Shown here: piece by piece, positions 1 through 8,764 of the stretch
Layout: every line of letters starts with the position of its first letter
Position numbering within the stretch: position 1 is the first letter of the stretch
NCBI RefSeq assembly: GCF_011751885.2
Contig: NZ_CP061771.1
Location: 1,488,001-1,552,000, forward strand
Direction of reading: 5' to 3'
Source: Salinibacterium sp. ZJ450
GTDB lineage: Bacteria; Actinomycetota; Actinomycetes; Actinomycetales; Microbacteriaceae
DNA: 64,000 bases
Made by a program: the position numbers and the translations under genes
The notes under the pieces: model-generated
Database searches by the model: none
Told to the model about the DNA's origin: nothing
What the model saw: the letters and a program-made list of their open reading frames with translations, nothing else

Positions 1-275
1 CCCTGCAGCAGATCCGCACCGCCGTCAACCAGCTGCGCGAAGCCGGCATCAACGACCTCGCCCAGACCACGCTGATGAGCGACGGCGCCAGCGTCTACCT
101 CTGCACCTCCAACGACGAGGTCATTGACCTGGTCAGCCGCGGACAGGGTGTCTTCGGCATCGCCGTCGGCAAGGTGCTGCGCGAGGTCGAGACCAGCCTG
201 GTCGAGATCGACTCGATCAAGGGTGACGACCCGGCCGATGAACTGGCCACCAGACGGGCCTCCCGGGCCTCCTGA
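1..275 (+). CDS. C-terminal fragment of an unrecognised protein
   Basis: The reading frame is open from the left edge (codons in phase from base 3) to a TGA at 273-275, giving about 90 C-terminal residues. The start lies outside the window. The fragment has an amphipathic helix, then a predicted beta/alpha segment containing GQGVFGIAVGKVLREVE, and an Arg/Ala-rich end. I do not recognise the family. It runs in the same direction as the desaturase 140 bp downstream, but that gap has its own possible leader, so co-transcription is uncertain. Codon use is GC-rich like its neighbours. An internal ATG at 75 is probably not the start, because the frame stays open with similar codon use upstream of it. 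Confidence 0.6.
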   Translation, partial: LQQIRTAVNQLREAGINDLAQTTLMSDGASVYLCTSNDEVIDLVSRGQGVFGIAVGKVLREVETSLVEIDSIKGDDPADELATRRASRAS

Positions 276-376
276 CCCGCTGCCGCCGCTCGCGCTGCCG
301 CCGCCCGCTCCTCCACGTGGGCTGTGAGTTCGGCACAGGCGTCGCTCACGGGCGTAGCGTGAACCACTAGGCAACC

Positions 377-409
377 CCAGACCTCGGTCGCCCCGAGCGA
401 AGTCTGGAG
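377..409 (+). promoter_or_regulatory. Leader hairpin abutting the desaturase ribosome binding site
   Basis: CCAGAC at 377-382 pairs with GTCTGG at 402-407, and inside it CTCGG at 383-387 pairs with CCGAG at 393-397. The 3' side of the outer stem includes the first two bases of the GGAG ribosome binding site (406-409), which lies 6 bases before the ATG at 416. Folding would therefore partly hide the site. A regulatory role, for example temperature-dependent translation, is inference only. Confidence 0.4.
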
Positions 410-415
410 AATGCC

Positions 416-1561
416 ATGAGCCACGCCGATCAGGCGGCACCGCGCCTCGTCGCGACCCACCCGAAAGCCCCCGCGGCATCCGGTGGCGGCACGCCCGGCA
501 ACGGCACCCCTGGCAACAGCGAGTACACCGAGCTCGCCCGCGACATCCGGGCATCCGGCCTGTTGCGCCGCCGCTACGGCTACTACTGGACCAAGCTGGC
601 CGCCATCCCGGTTCTGCTTGGCGTGTTCATTGCCGCGTTCATCCTGATCGGCGACTCGTGGTGGCAGCTCGCGCTGGCCGCCGGGTTCGCGGTGCTGTTC
701 ACCCAGATCGCCTTCGTCGGCCACGATGCGGCGCATCGGCAAATTTTCAAGTCGGGCAAATGGAACGACTGGGTCAGTCTCGTCGTTGGCGACCTGTTCA
801 CGGGTATGAGCTACGGCTGGTGGCAGCACAAGCACACCCGCCACCACGCCAACCCCAACAAGAAAGGCGAAGACCCCGACATCGACCTGCCGGTGATCTC
901 CTTTACCCCCGAGCAGGTGGCGCGCCGACGCAACAAGGTCACGGCGTGGCTGGTCGCCCATCAAGGGGTGTTCTTCTTTCCCGTGCTGCTCCTGGAGGGG
1001 CTCTCGCTGCACGCGGCCAGCGTTCGCCGTGTGTTCCAACGCGAGCACGTTGACCGTCGCGCCGTCGAGATCCTGTTCCTCGGCATCCGGCTGGGCGGCT
1101 GGGCCACTCTGGTGTTCCTGGTGCTCTCCCCGGGCATCGCGGCCGCCTTCCTCGCCGTCCAACTGGGCCTGTTCGGGTTCTACATGGGCGCCTCGTTCGC
1201 CCCGAACCACAAGGGCATGCCGCTGGTGCCGCACGATGTCCGGTTGGATTTCCTGCGTCGGCAGGTGCTGATGAGCCGCAACATCCGAGGCAGTCGGCTG
1301 CTCGACTCCGCGATGGGCGGCCTCAACTACCAGGTCGAGCATCACCTCTTCCCGTCGATGCCGAGGCCGCACCTGCGCCGGGCCGCGGTGATCATCTCGG
1401 CATACTGCCGACAGCGGGACATCCCGTACACGCAGACCGGGTTGTTCGAGTCCTACGGGATCGTGCTGCGGTACATCAACCGGGTCGGCCTGGGGGAGAA
1501 GGACCCGTTCGAGTGCCCGCTCACGGCGCAGAGGCAGAGCTTTGGACCCCATGACGGATGA
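416..1561 (+). CDS. Membrane fatty acid desaturase (acyl-CoA or acyl-lipid)
   Basis: This is a 381-residue integral membrane di-iron desaturase that should insert a double bond into fatty acyl chains and so adjust membrane fluidity. The three histidine boxes are present: HDAAH at residues 103-107, HKHTRHH at 138-144 and QVEHH at 306-310. Hydrophobic segments lie around residues 60-100 and 220-265. The first 50 residues are Gly/Pro/Ala-rich and probably cytosolic. The QVEHH form of the third box fits the DesA-like acyl-lipid/acyl-CoA group; regiospecificity cannot be read from sequence. The ATG at 416 follows GGAG with 6-base spacing. The 3' end overlaps the next gene, so it is likely translated together with the GAF-ANTAR protein. 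Confidence 0.9.
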   Translation: MSHADQAAPRLVATHPKAPAASGGGTPGNGTPGNSEYTELARDIRASGLLRRRYGYYWTKLAAIPVLLGVFIAAFILIGDSWWQLALAAGFAVLFTQIAFVGHDAAHRQIFKSGKWNDWVSLVVGDLFTGMSYGWWQHKHTRHHANPNKKGEDPDIDLPVISFTPEQVARRRNKVTAWLVAHQGVFFFPVLLLEGLSLHAASVRRVFQREHVDRRAVEILFLGIRLGGWATLVFLVLSPGIAAAFLAVQLGLFGFYMGASFAPNHKGMPLVPHDVRLDFLRRQVLMSRNIRGSRLLDSAMGGLNYQVEHHLFPSMPRPHLRRAAVIISAYCRQRDIPYTQTGLFESYGIVLRYINRVGLGEKDPFECPLTAQRQSFGPHDG

Positions 1562-2213
1562 CGCGGCCTTCGCCGCAGCGGACACCGGGGACGGCGCCGA
1601 ACTGTGCCTGCCGTTCATCGTCGCGCTCGCGGCGACCGGGGCGGCGATCTCGACCCTGGGGGATCCGTTCGGTATCGAGATGGTGTGCGCATCGGATGCC
1701 GCGGCGGCGCTTCTCGACGAAGCGCAGATCGACCTCGGCGAGGGGCCCGGCTGGGATGCGGCATCCGCTCGTCTGCCGGTGATCGTGGCCGACATTCGCA
1801 CCGAGTCCGGCTCGTCCTGGCCGATGCTGGCGCGCAGCGTCAACCGGGCGCATGTGCGGGCGGTGCACGCGTTCCCGCTGCGGGTCGGTGCCCTCGGCAT
1901 CGGCGCGGTGACCGTGTACAGCGACGAACCGGGCGCCATGGCTCCAGAGAAACTGACCGTCGCGACCGGCCTGGCCTCAGTCGCCGCCACACACGTGATG
2001 CGACGCGCCTTGGCGCGCGATCCGCAGGAGCTGACGGATGTCGCGTACTCACGCCGCGAGGTGCACCAGGCCACCGGGATGGTGATCGCGCAACTCCGGC
2101 TCAGCGCCGAGGACGCCCTGCTCCTGATCCGGGCGCATTCGTTCGCCAGCGGCATCCCGGTGCGAGACGTGGCGGCGCTGATCATCGGCGGCGCCCTGAT
2201 CCTCGCCCGGTGA
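1551..2213 (+). CDS. GAF-ANTAR domain RNA-binding regulator (first copy)
   Basis: A soluble regulator of about 220 residues with an N-terminal GAF-like sensor region (roughly residues 10-150) and a C-terminal ANTAR helix bundle in its last 55 residues (motif REVHQATGMVIAQL). ANTAR domains bind paired RNA hairpins and act as antiterminators. The ligand of the GAF part is unknown. The ATG at 1551 overlaps the desaturase stop by 11 bases. A TTG at 1542, 7 bases after GAGG (1531-1534), is an equally plausible start and adds three residues. The overlap implies translational coupling to the desaturase. A second GAF-ANTAR gene follows 50 bp downstream. Confidence 0.8.
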   Translation: MTDDAAFAAADTGDGAELCLPFIVALAATGAAISTLGDPFGIEMVCASDAAAALLDEAQIDLGEGPGWDAASARLPVIVADIRTESGSSWPMLARSVNRAHVRAVHAFPLRVGALGIGAVTVYSDEPGAMAPEKLTVATGLASVAATHVMRRALARDPQELTDVAYSRREVHQATGMVIAQLRLSAEDALLLIRAHSFASGIPVRDVAALIIGGALILAR

Positions 2214-2251
2214 GGATGAACTTGGTTGGGTGAGTCGGCCGGAGTGCGTCG

Positions 2252-2263
2252 TAAGATATCGAA
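2252..2263 (+). promoter_or_regulatory. Possible -10 element for a leaderless transcript
   Basis: TAAGAT at 2252-2257 ends 6 bases before the ATG at 2264, and no Shine-Dalgarno sequence is visible. This arrangement is common for leaderless mRNAs in Actinobacteria. No convincing -35 hexamer is seen. Confidence 0.35.
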
Positions 2264-2986
2264 ATGGCGGGCGAAACCAGGGCGGGCAAAACCAGAGAGA
2301 GTCGGATGGTCGAGGCCTTCGTCGGACTCGCCGACGCCCTCGTCCTCGGCTACGACATCGTTGACCTGCTGCAGTCTTTGGTGGAGCGCACGGTCGACCT
2401 GCTCGGCGCGGCCGACGCCGGCATCCTGGTGACCGACGGCAACGGCGAACACGGGATCATCGCATCCACCCGTGAGGATGCCCAGCTGATCGACCTACTG
2501 CAAACAGCAGAGGGACCCGGCCTTGAGGCACACGCCTCGGGTGAACCCGTCGCCGTCGGGGACCTGACGCGCGTCGACGCGCGGTGGGCGGGTTTCGCCG
2601 CCGGCGCGGTCTCGCTCGGGTATCGGTCGGTACACGCGGTGCCGTTACGGCTGCGCGAGCACCTGCTGGGCTCGCTGATCGTCTTCCGGGCCGACACCGG
2701 GTTCCTCAGCGACCAGGACGCGACCCTGATGCAGGCTCTCGCCGACGTCGCCAGCGTGAGCATCGTGCACGAGCGTGCGATCCGCGCGGGGGACATCGTG
2801 CGGGAACAGCTGCAGCATGCGCTGGACAGCAGGATCGTGATTGAGCAGGCAAAGGGCGTGATCGCCCATACTGAGCACGTGGGCATGGACGAGGCATTCC
2901 GGCGGATCCGCGCCAGGGCGCGGAACAGCGGGGCACTGCTCTCGGAGGTAGCCCGGTCAATCGTGGATCGCGCCCAGCACGGCTGA
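2264..2986 (+). CDS. GAF-ANTAR domain RNA-binding regulator (second copy)
   Basis: A 240-residue protein with a GAF domain (about residues 20-165) and a C-terminal ANTAR domain (about 183-235, motif IVIEQAKGVIAHTEHV). The family senses a small molecule or redox signal through GAF and binds RNA hairpins through ANTAR. It is more canonical than the preceding copy and only distantly similar to it, so the pair is not a recent duplication. The start lacks a ribosome binding site but has a -10-like TAAGAT just upstream, suggesting separate leaderless expression. Convergent with the ParA gene that ends at 3015, with only 28 bp between them. Confidence 0.85.
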   Translation: MAGETRAGKTRESRMVEAFVGLADALVLGYDIVDLLQSLVERTVDLLGAADAGILVTDGNGEHGIIASTREDAQLIDLLQTAEGPGLEAHASGEPVAVGDLTRVDARWAGFAAGAVSLGYRSVHAVPLRLREHLLGSLIVFRADTGFLSDQDATLMQALADVASVSIVHERAIRAGDIVREQLQHALDSRIVIEQAKGVIAHTEHVGMDEAFRRIRARARNSGALLSEVARSIVDRAQHG

Positions 2987-3014
2987 CGCGCGGCCGCCAG
3001 CTCGAGCCACGGCC

Positions 3015-3821
3015 TTACGCGGTTTGCGCGAACTCGCCGATCTTGCCGGTGCGCATGACGCGCTCCAGCAGCTGGTCGAAGTTGCGGGCCATCTCCTGGG
3101 CACTCTCGCCGGGCCAGATGTGCAGCGGCTTCGCCGCGCCCTGCGCCTGCTGCAGCGACGTGCGCTCCGGCAACTGCGGGCTGAGCACCAGCGGACCGAA
3201 CATGTCCCGCAGTTCCTTGATGCGGAACTGGTGCTCGAGCGACTGCTGGCGCACCCGGTTCACGACGATGCCGAGCGGCTGAAGTCTGGGGGAGAGGCCG
3301 CGGCGGATCTCCTCGATCGCGCGCAGCGCACGGTCGGCTGCGGCGACCGAGAACAGGCCGGGTTCGGTGACCACAGTCACCCGGTCGCTGGCGGCCCAGG
3401 CGGTGCGGGTGAGCGCGTTGAGCGACGGCGCACAGTCGATGAGCACCAGGTCGTAGTCTGCCTCGACGTGGGCGAGGGCTTCCTCGAGCTTCCAGATATC
3501 GCGGATGCTCGGGTGCGGCCCGTCGAAGTTCAACGCCGACGGGCTGCCGATCAGAACGTCGATCTTGCCCGGACGACCCTTGGTCCACCCGGACGGCGCA
3601 ATAGCGGCCCGCACGGTCTTCTCCTTGGGCGCCGCCAGCACATCCGCCACGTTCAGGTGACCGGCGACAACGATGTCCATTCCGGTTGACACGTCCGATT
3701 GCGGGTCGAGGTCCACCACGAGAGTGCGCAGGCCTTTAGCAAACGCCGCTGAGGCGAGCCCAAGCGTGACGGTGGTCTTTCCCACGCCCCCCTTGAGGGA
3801 GCTGACGCTCAGAACATGCAC
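3015..3821 (-). CDS. ParA/Soj-family ATPase
   Basis: A 268-residue P-loop ATPase of the ParA/MinD superfamily. The deviant Walker A motif KGGVGKTT lies at residues 10-17, switch I at DLDPQ 37-41, and Walker B LVLIDC at 125-130. These proteins move DNA or protein cargo along the nucleoid or membrane. No parB or centromere-like repeat is adjacent, so this is an orphan ParA, probably positioning a protein cargo rather than segregating the chromosome. The start is GTG at 3821, preceded on the minus strand by a purine-rich stretch and, further up, TAGACT. It diverges from pyruvate carboxylase across 123 bp. Confidence 0.85.
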   Translation of the reverse strand: MHVLSVSSLKGGVGKTTVTLGLASAAFAKGLRTLVVDLDPQSDVSTGMDIVVAGHLNVADVLAAPKEKTVRAAIAPSGWTKGRPGKIDVLIGSPSALNFDGPHPSIRDIWKLEEALAHVEADYDLVLIDCAPSLNALTRTAWAASDRVTVVTEPGLFSVAAADRALRAIEEIRRGLSPRLQPLGIVVNRVRQQSLEHQFRIKELRDMFGPLVLSPQLPERTSLQQAQGAAKPLHIWPGESAQEMARNFDQLLERVMRTGKIGEFAQTA

Positions 3822-3944
3822 GAATAGAGACCTTACCTTCCCCAGTCTAAAATTTCCTAAATATTGCCTCAGCTATCCATCTGTCCCCCAAACGCGTCAG
3901 TGTCGGCTGCCGGGTAGGCTCGTTCCCAGTCAGGAAGGGACTGG
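3822..3944. promoter_or_regulatory. Divergent promoter region parA / pyc
   Basis: A 123-bp gap with an AT-rich core at 3845-3872. On the minus strand TAGACT (complement of 3844-3849) is a likely -10 for parA. On the plus strand TAGGCT at 3915-3920 is a likely -10 for pyc, followed by the AGGAAGGGA ribosome binding region. The -35 boxes are not clear. Confidence 0.4.
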
Positions 3945-6900
3945 ATGTTCACCAAGATTCTCGTTGCCAATCGTGGAGAAATCGCGATCAGGGCTTTCCG
4001 CGCCGCGTACGAACTGGGCGCCAAAACCGTCGCCGTGTTCCCGTATGAGGACCGCAACTCGCTGCACCGGCTGAAGGCGGATGAGGCCTACCAGATCGGC
4101 GAGATCGGTCACCCGGTGCGCGCCTACCTGAATGTCGACGAGATCATCCGCGTCGCGAAGCAGAGCGGCGCCGACGCGATCTACCCCGGATACGGCTTCC
4201 TGTCCGAGAACCCTGACCTCGCCCAGGCCGCCGCCGACAACGGCATCACCTTCATCGGCCCGCACACCTCCGTGCTGGAGATGGCCGGTAACAAGGTCAC
4301 CGCGAAGGAATACGCGATCGCCGCCGGTGTGCCCGTGCTGAAGTCTTCGCCGGCCACCACCGACATCGACGTGCTCGTCGCCGCAGCGGAGGAGATCGGA
4401 TTCCCCGTCTTCGCCAAGGCAGTTGCCGGCGGCGGCGGCCGCGGCATGCGCCGAGTGAACACCCGCGAAGAGCTGCGTCCCGCGCTGCAGGAGGCCATGC
4501 GCGAGGCGGACAGCGCGTTCGGCGACCCCACCATGTTCCTGGAGCAGGCGGTGCTCCGCCCGCGGCACATCGAGGTGCAGATCCTCGCGGATTCGACCGG
4601 CGAGACGGTGCACCTGTTCGAACGTGACTGCTCGGTGCAGCGACGCAACCAGAAGGTCATCGAGATCGCCCCGGCCCCGAATCTCGACGAGGACACCCGG
4701 CAGGCGCTGTACCGCGACGCGGTCGCCTTCGCCAAGTCGATCAACTACGTGAACGCCGGCACCGTCGAGTTCCTGCTGGACACGGTGGGCCCCAACAAGG
4801 GCAAGCACGTGTTCATCGAGATGAACCCGCGCATCCAGGTGGAGCACACCGTCACAGAAGAGGTGACGGATGTCGACCTGGTGCAGTCGCAGATGCGCAT
4901 TGCGGCAGGCCAGACCCTGAAGGAGCTCGGCCTCCAGCAGCACCAGCTGTCGCTGCGCGGCGCCGCGCTGCAGTGCCGCATCACCACCGAAGACCCCACT
5001 CAGAACTTCCGGCCGGACACTGGCAAGATCTCCACCTACCGGTCACCTGGCGGCGCCGGCATCCGACTGGACGGCGGCACGGTGGCGGCCGGCGCCCAAA
5101 TCAGCCCGCACTTCGACTCGATGCTCGCCAAGATGACCTGCCGCGGGCGCGACTTCGCCGCCGCCGTCACCCGAGCCCGTCGTGGACTCGCCGAGTTCCG
5201 CATCCGCGGCGTCTCCACCAACATCCCCTTCCTGCAGGCCGTGCTGGATGACCCCGAGTTCATCGCCGGTGACCTCAGCACCTCGTTCATCGACGAACGA
5301 CCCAACCTGGTGCACGAGAACGTGTCGAAGGACCGCGGCTCGCGCATCCTGAACTGGCTGGCCGAGGTGACCGTGAACCAGCCCAACGGGGCAGGCAACG
5401 GCCTGCTCGACCCCGCGGTCAAGCTGCCGGCGATCGACCTGTCCAGCCCGGCGCCGAAGGGTTCCCGGCAGCGACTGCAGGAGCTCGGGCCCGTCGAGTT
5501 CGCCGCCGACCTGCGCCGCCAGACGGCGCTGGCGGTCACCGACACCACGTTCCGCGACGCCCACCAGTCTCTGCTGGCCACCCGGGTGCGCACCAAGGAT
5601 CTTGCCGCAGTGTTGCCGCACGTCGCCCGGCTGACCCCCGGCCTGCTCTCGGTGGAGGCCTGGGGCGGCGCCACCTACGACGTCGCGCTGCGGTTCCTCG
5701 GCGAGGACCCGTGGGAGCGGCTCGCCCTGTTCCGCGAGAACCTGCCGAACATCAACCTGCAGATGCTGCTGCGCGGCCGCAACACCGTCGGTTACACGCC
5801 GTACCCGACCGAGGTGACCGACGCATTCGTGCGGGAAGCGGCAGCCACCGGCGTCGACATCTTCCGCATCTTCGACGCGCTGAACGACGTGTCGCAGATG
5901 CGCCCCGCGATCGACGCGGTCCTGAACACCGGGAACACGGTTGCCGAGGTGGCGTTCTGCTACAGCGGCGACATGCTCGACCCTGCCGAAGACCTGTACA
6001 CGCTCGACTACTACCTGCGGCTGGCCGAACAGATCGTCGAGTCAGGGGCGCACATCCTGGCGATCAAGGACATGGCCGGACTGCTGCGAGCCGGAGCGGC
6101 GAGCAAGCTGGTGTCCGCACTGCGGGAACGGTTCGACCTTCCGGTGCACGTGCACACCCATGACACCGCCGGCGGCCAGTTGGCCACCCTGATCGCGGCG
6201 AGCGTAGCCGGTGCGGATGCCGTGGACGTAGCGAGCGCCCCGATGGCCGGCACCACCAGCCAGCCCTCGGCATCCGCCCTGGTTGCCGCCCTGGCACACA
6301 CCGACCGGGACACCGGCCTGTCACTGGAGGCGGTCAGCGACCTGGAACCGTATTGGGAAGCGGTACGGCGCGTATACAAGCCCTTCGAGTCCGGCCTGCC
6401 CGGCCCCACCGGTCGGGTGTACAAGCACGAAATCCCCGGCGGTCAGCTGTCGAACCTGCGCCAGCAGGCCATCGCGCTCGGCCTCGGCGACCAGTTCGAG
6501 AAGGTGGAGGACTGGTACGCGGCGGCGAACCGGATCCTCGGCCGCCCCACCAAGGTGACCCCGTCGAGCAAGGTCGTCGGCGACCTCGCGCTGCAGCTGG
6601 CCGCCACCGGCGCCGACCCGGACGACTTCGAGCAGAACCCGCAGAAGTACGACATCCCGGACTCGGTGATCGGGTTCATGGCGGGCGAGCTCGGCGACCT
6701 GCCCGGCGGCTGGCCCGAGCCGTTCCGCACCAAGGTGCTCGAGGGTCGCACCGTGAAAATCGGGGTCACCGACATCAGCGCCGCCGACCGCGAGGCGCTC
6801 GACGGCGACGCCTCCGCCCGGCGCCGCGCGCTGAACCGACTGCTGTTCCCCGGCCCGACCAAGCAGTTCGAACAGGCCCGCACCGCCTACGGTGACCTGT

Positions 6901-7352
6901 CGGTGCTCGACACCGTCGACTACCTGTACGGCCTCAAACCGGGAACTGAGCACGTGGTCGACATCGAGAAGGGCGTGAGCCTCTACGTCGGCCTTGAAGC
7001 GATCAGCGAAGCCGACGAGAAGGGCATGCGCACCGTCATGGCCACCCTCAACGGCCAGCTCCGCCCGGTCTTCGTGCGCGACACCAGCATCGCCGTGAAC
7101 ATCACCAGCGCCGAGAAGGCCGACCCGGCCCAGCCGGGCCAGGTCGCCGCCCCGTTCTCCGGGGTGGTGACCCTGCAGGTGGAACCCGGCACGACCGTCT
7201 CCGCCGGGCAGAGCGTGGCGTCGATCGAGGCAATGAAGATGGAAGCGGCGATCACCGCGCCCATCGCCGGAACCGTCCGTCGTCTCGCGATTGGGACGAC
7301 CCAGCAGGTGGAAGCGGGCGACCTGCTGGTAGTCATCGACCCGGCGTCATAA
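3945..7352 (+). CDS. pyc: Pyruvate carboxylase
   Basis: A single-chain 1135-residue biotin enzyme that carboxylates pyruvate to oxaloacetate using ATP and bicarbonate, replenishing the TCA cycle in the cytosol. Domain order: biotin carboxylase/ATP-grasp (about 1-455, with EMNPRIQVEH from residue 292), carboxyltransferase of the HMGL-like type (from about 530, DTTFRDAHQ at 533), the PYC/OADA region (about 830-1030), and a C-terminal biotinyl domain with EAMKMEA, whose biotinylated lysine is K1098. Length and domain order match full-length pyruvate carboxylases rather than two-subunit forms. The ATG at 3945 follows a purine-rich site. It stands alone, with ParA-type ATPases on both sides. Confidence 0.97.
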   Translation: MFTKILVANRGEIAIRAFRAAYELGAKTVAVFPYEDRNSLHRLKADEAYQIGEIGHPVRAYLNVDEIIRVAKQSGADAIYPGYGFLSENPDLAQAAADNGITFIGPHTSVLEMAGNKVTAKEYAIAAGVPVLKSSPATTDIDVLVAAAEEIGFPVFAKAVAGGGGRGMRRVNTREELRPALQEAMREADSAFGDPTMFLEQAVLRPRHIEVQILADSTGETVHLFERDCSVQRRNQKVIEIAPAPNLDEDTRQALYRDAVAFAKSINYVNAGTVEFLLDTVGPNKGKHVFIEMNPRIQVEHTVTEEVTDVDLVQSQMRIAAGQTLKELGLQQHQLSLRGAALQCRITTEDPTQNFRPDTGKISTYRSPGGAGIRLDGGTVAAGAQISPHFDSMLAKMTCRGRDFAAAVTRARRGLAEFRIRGVSTNIPFLQAVLDDPEFIAGDLSTSFIDERPNLVHENVSKDRGSRILNWLAEVTVNQPNGAGNGLLDPAVKLPAIDLSSPAPKGSRQRLQELGPVEFAADLRRQTALAVTDTTFRDAHQSLLATRVRTKDLAAVLPHVARLTPGLLSVEAWGGATYDVALRFLGEDPWERLALFRENLPNINLQMLLRGRNTVGYTPYPTEVTDAFVREAAATGVDIFRIFDALNDVSQMRPAIDAVLNTGNTVAEVAFCYSGDMLDPAEDLYTLDYYLRLAEQIVESGAHILAIKDMAGLLRAGAASKLVSALRERFDLPVHVHTHDTAGGQLATLIAASVAGADAVDVASAPMAGTTSQPSASALVAALAHTDRDTGLSLEAVSDLEPYWEAVRRVYKPFESGLPGPTGRVYKHEIPGGQLSNLRQQAIALGLGDQFEKVEDWYAAANRILGRPTKVTPSSKVVGDLALQLAATGADPDDFEQNPQKYDIPDSVIGFMAGELGDLPGGWPEPFRTKVLEGRTVKIGVTDISAADREALDGDASARRRALNRLLFPGPTKQFEQARTAYGDLSVLDTVDYLYGLKPGTEHVVDIEKGVSLYVGLEAISEADEKGMRTVMATLNGQLRPVFVRDTSIAVNITSAEKADPAQPGQVAAPFSGVVTLQVEPGTTVSAGQSVASIEAMKMEAAITAPIAGTVRRLAIGTTQQVEAGDLLVVIDPAS

Positions 7353-7423
7353 CGACGGATGTTCGGTTCGGCGGCAGGCCAGCGATAAGCTCAAACGTCA
7401 ACCACCGAAAGGGACAGCACCAC

Positions 7424-8713
7424 GTGGCGATCAACCAGAGCAACGACACCGACCCAGAGGGCCCGACCCTCGAGTCGGAATCGGCGGATGCCGCCACCTC
7501 GCAGGCGGTGCTCGTCGAGCTTGCACAGCCCGACCTCACCGCGGTGCTGCCCGAGTCGTTGACCATCGACATCGACCTGCCCGCGCCGGTGCGCGCGGTT
7601 CCGGCGGACGAGATCGCGATCGCGATCGACGACGTGGCGGTCAACCCCGGCTACGTCACTCCGGTGCCGATCAGCACGACCGCGATCGACCTGACGCCCA
7701 TCGCCGTCGCCGACGATCGCGCGCAGTACAGCAGGCAGGCGCGCCTGCGCGGCGACGCCTCCACCACCCCGGAATCCTCGGCGATGCTCACTGCGGACCG
7801 GCTGCTCGAGGGCAAGAAGTTCGGCAGGCCGGCACCGCAGGGCAGGTGGCCGCGGTTCGTCTACGGCGTCACCTTCCACCAGGTCAACCTGGGCGACTCC
7901 GCCACGTATCGTGCACGCCGCGCCGTTGACGCCCGCATCTCCAAGTCGTTCGAGGGCGGCACCCGGTTCGTTCCGGTGCTCACCCGCAAAGGCGGCGTCG
8001 GCAAGACCACGATCACCACGCTGATGGGGATGGCCCTCGCCGATGTGCGGGAAGACCGGATTGTCGCGATCGACGCCAACCCCGACCGCGGAACCCTGTC
8101 AGAGCGGGTGGCCAAGCAGACCAGGGCGACGGTGCGCGATGTGGTCACCAAGGCGGCATCCATCGGCGGATTCACCGACTTCTCCACCCTGGTCAGCCGC
8201 GACGAGACCCGGCTGGACATCCTCGCGTCGGACACCGACCCGATGCTCTCCGAGGCGTTCGACGAGAACGACTACAACGTGGTCGCCGACCTGTGCAGCC
8301 GGTTCTACTCGATCGTGCTCACCGACTGCGGCACCGGCATCGTGCACTCGGTGATGCGGGCGACCCTGCAACGAGCCGACTCGGTGGTGATCGTGTCCGG
8401 CGGCAGCGTCGACGAGGCACGGCTGGCGTCGGAGACCCTCACCTGGCTGGAAGCGAACGGGTACGGCGAGCTGGTGCGCAACGCCGTGGTTGCGCTGAAC
8501 ACCGCGACGCAGGGCACGAACCTGGTGAAGCTCGACGAAATCGAGTCGCACTTCCGGTCGCGGGTGCGCGAGATCGTGCGCATCCCGTACGACCCGCAGC
8601 TGGCCGCGGGCTCGGTCGTGAACTATAAGGAACTGAAGCAGATCACCAAGGATGCCGCTCGCGAGCTGGCCGCCCTCGTTGTCGACGGGCTGCCCGCCCG
8701 ACGCACTACCTGA
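7424..8713 (+). CDS. MinD/ParA-like ATPase with a long N-terminal extension
   Basis: A 429-residue protein: about 150 N-terminal residues of low-complexity acidic and Ala/Thr/Pro-rich sequence, a short conserved-looking linker (VYGVTFHQVNLGDS), then a MinD-type ATPase domain with deviant Walker A KGGVGKTT at residues 190-197 and a Walker B-like region IVLTDCGTG. The architecture resembles the MinD-like ATPases with disordered N-termini that actinobacteria use in type VII secretion accessory or partitioning roles, but no secretion gene is nearby. Function is therefore unassigned beyond ATPase. The start is GTG at 7424 after AAAGGGA. The gene lies 71 bp after pyc and 51 bp before def, all on the same strand. 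Confidence 0.8.
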   Translation: MAINQSNDTDPEGPTLESESADAATSQAVLVELAQPDLTAVLPESLTIDIDLPAPVRAVPADEIAIAIDDVAVNPGYVTPVPISTTAIDLTPIAVADDRAQYSRQARLRGDASTTPESSAMLTADRLLEGKKFGRPAPQGRWPRFVYGVTFHQVNLGDSATYRARRAVDARISKSFEGGTRFVPVLTRKGGVGKTTITTLMGMALADVREDRIVAIDANPDRGTLSERVAKQTRATVRDVVTKAASIGGFTDFSTLVSRDETRLDILASDTDPMLSEAFDENDYNVVADLCSRFYSIVLTDCGTGIVHSVMRATLQRADSVVIVSGGSVDEARLASETLTWLEANGYGELVRNAVVALNTATQGTNLVKLDEIESHFRSRVREIVRIPYDPQLAAGSVVNYKELKQITKDAARELAALVVDGLPARRTT

Positions 8714-8764
8714 CGCACTGCCCGACGCCGAACCCGCATTCGACCAAGAAGTAGGAACCACGCT

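Noticed and set aside
371-415. The desaturase leader as an eighth copy of the 57-bp element, because it contains CCAGACCTC and GAATGCC.
   Set aside because: The two words are in swapped order, the spacing differs, and the arms do not extend; chance similarity within a different hairpin is simpler.
95-2452. A 785-codon minus-strand open frame across the desaturase and GAF-ANTAR genes, and similar long antisense frames elsewhere (for example 14851-16320 plus, 13301-15196 minus, 59115-61028 plus).
   Set aside because: These are shadows of real genes in GC-rich DNA: Arg/Ala/Pro-rich translations with no family motifs, each opposite a gene with clear catalytic motifs and a ribosome binding site.
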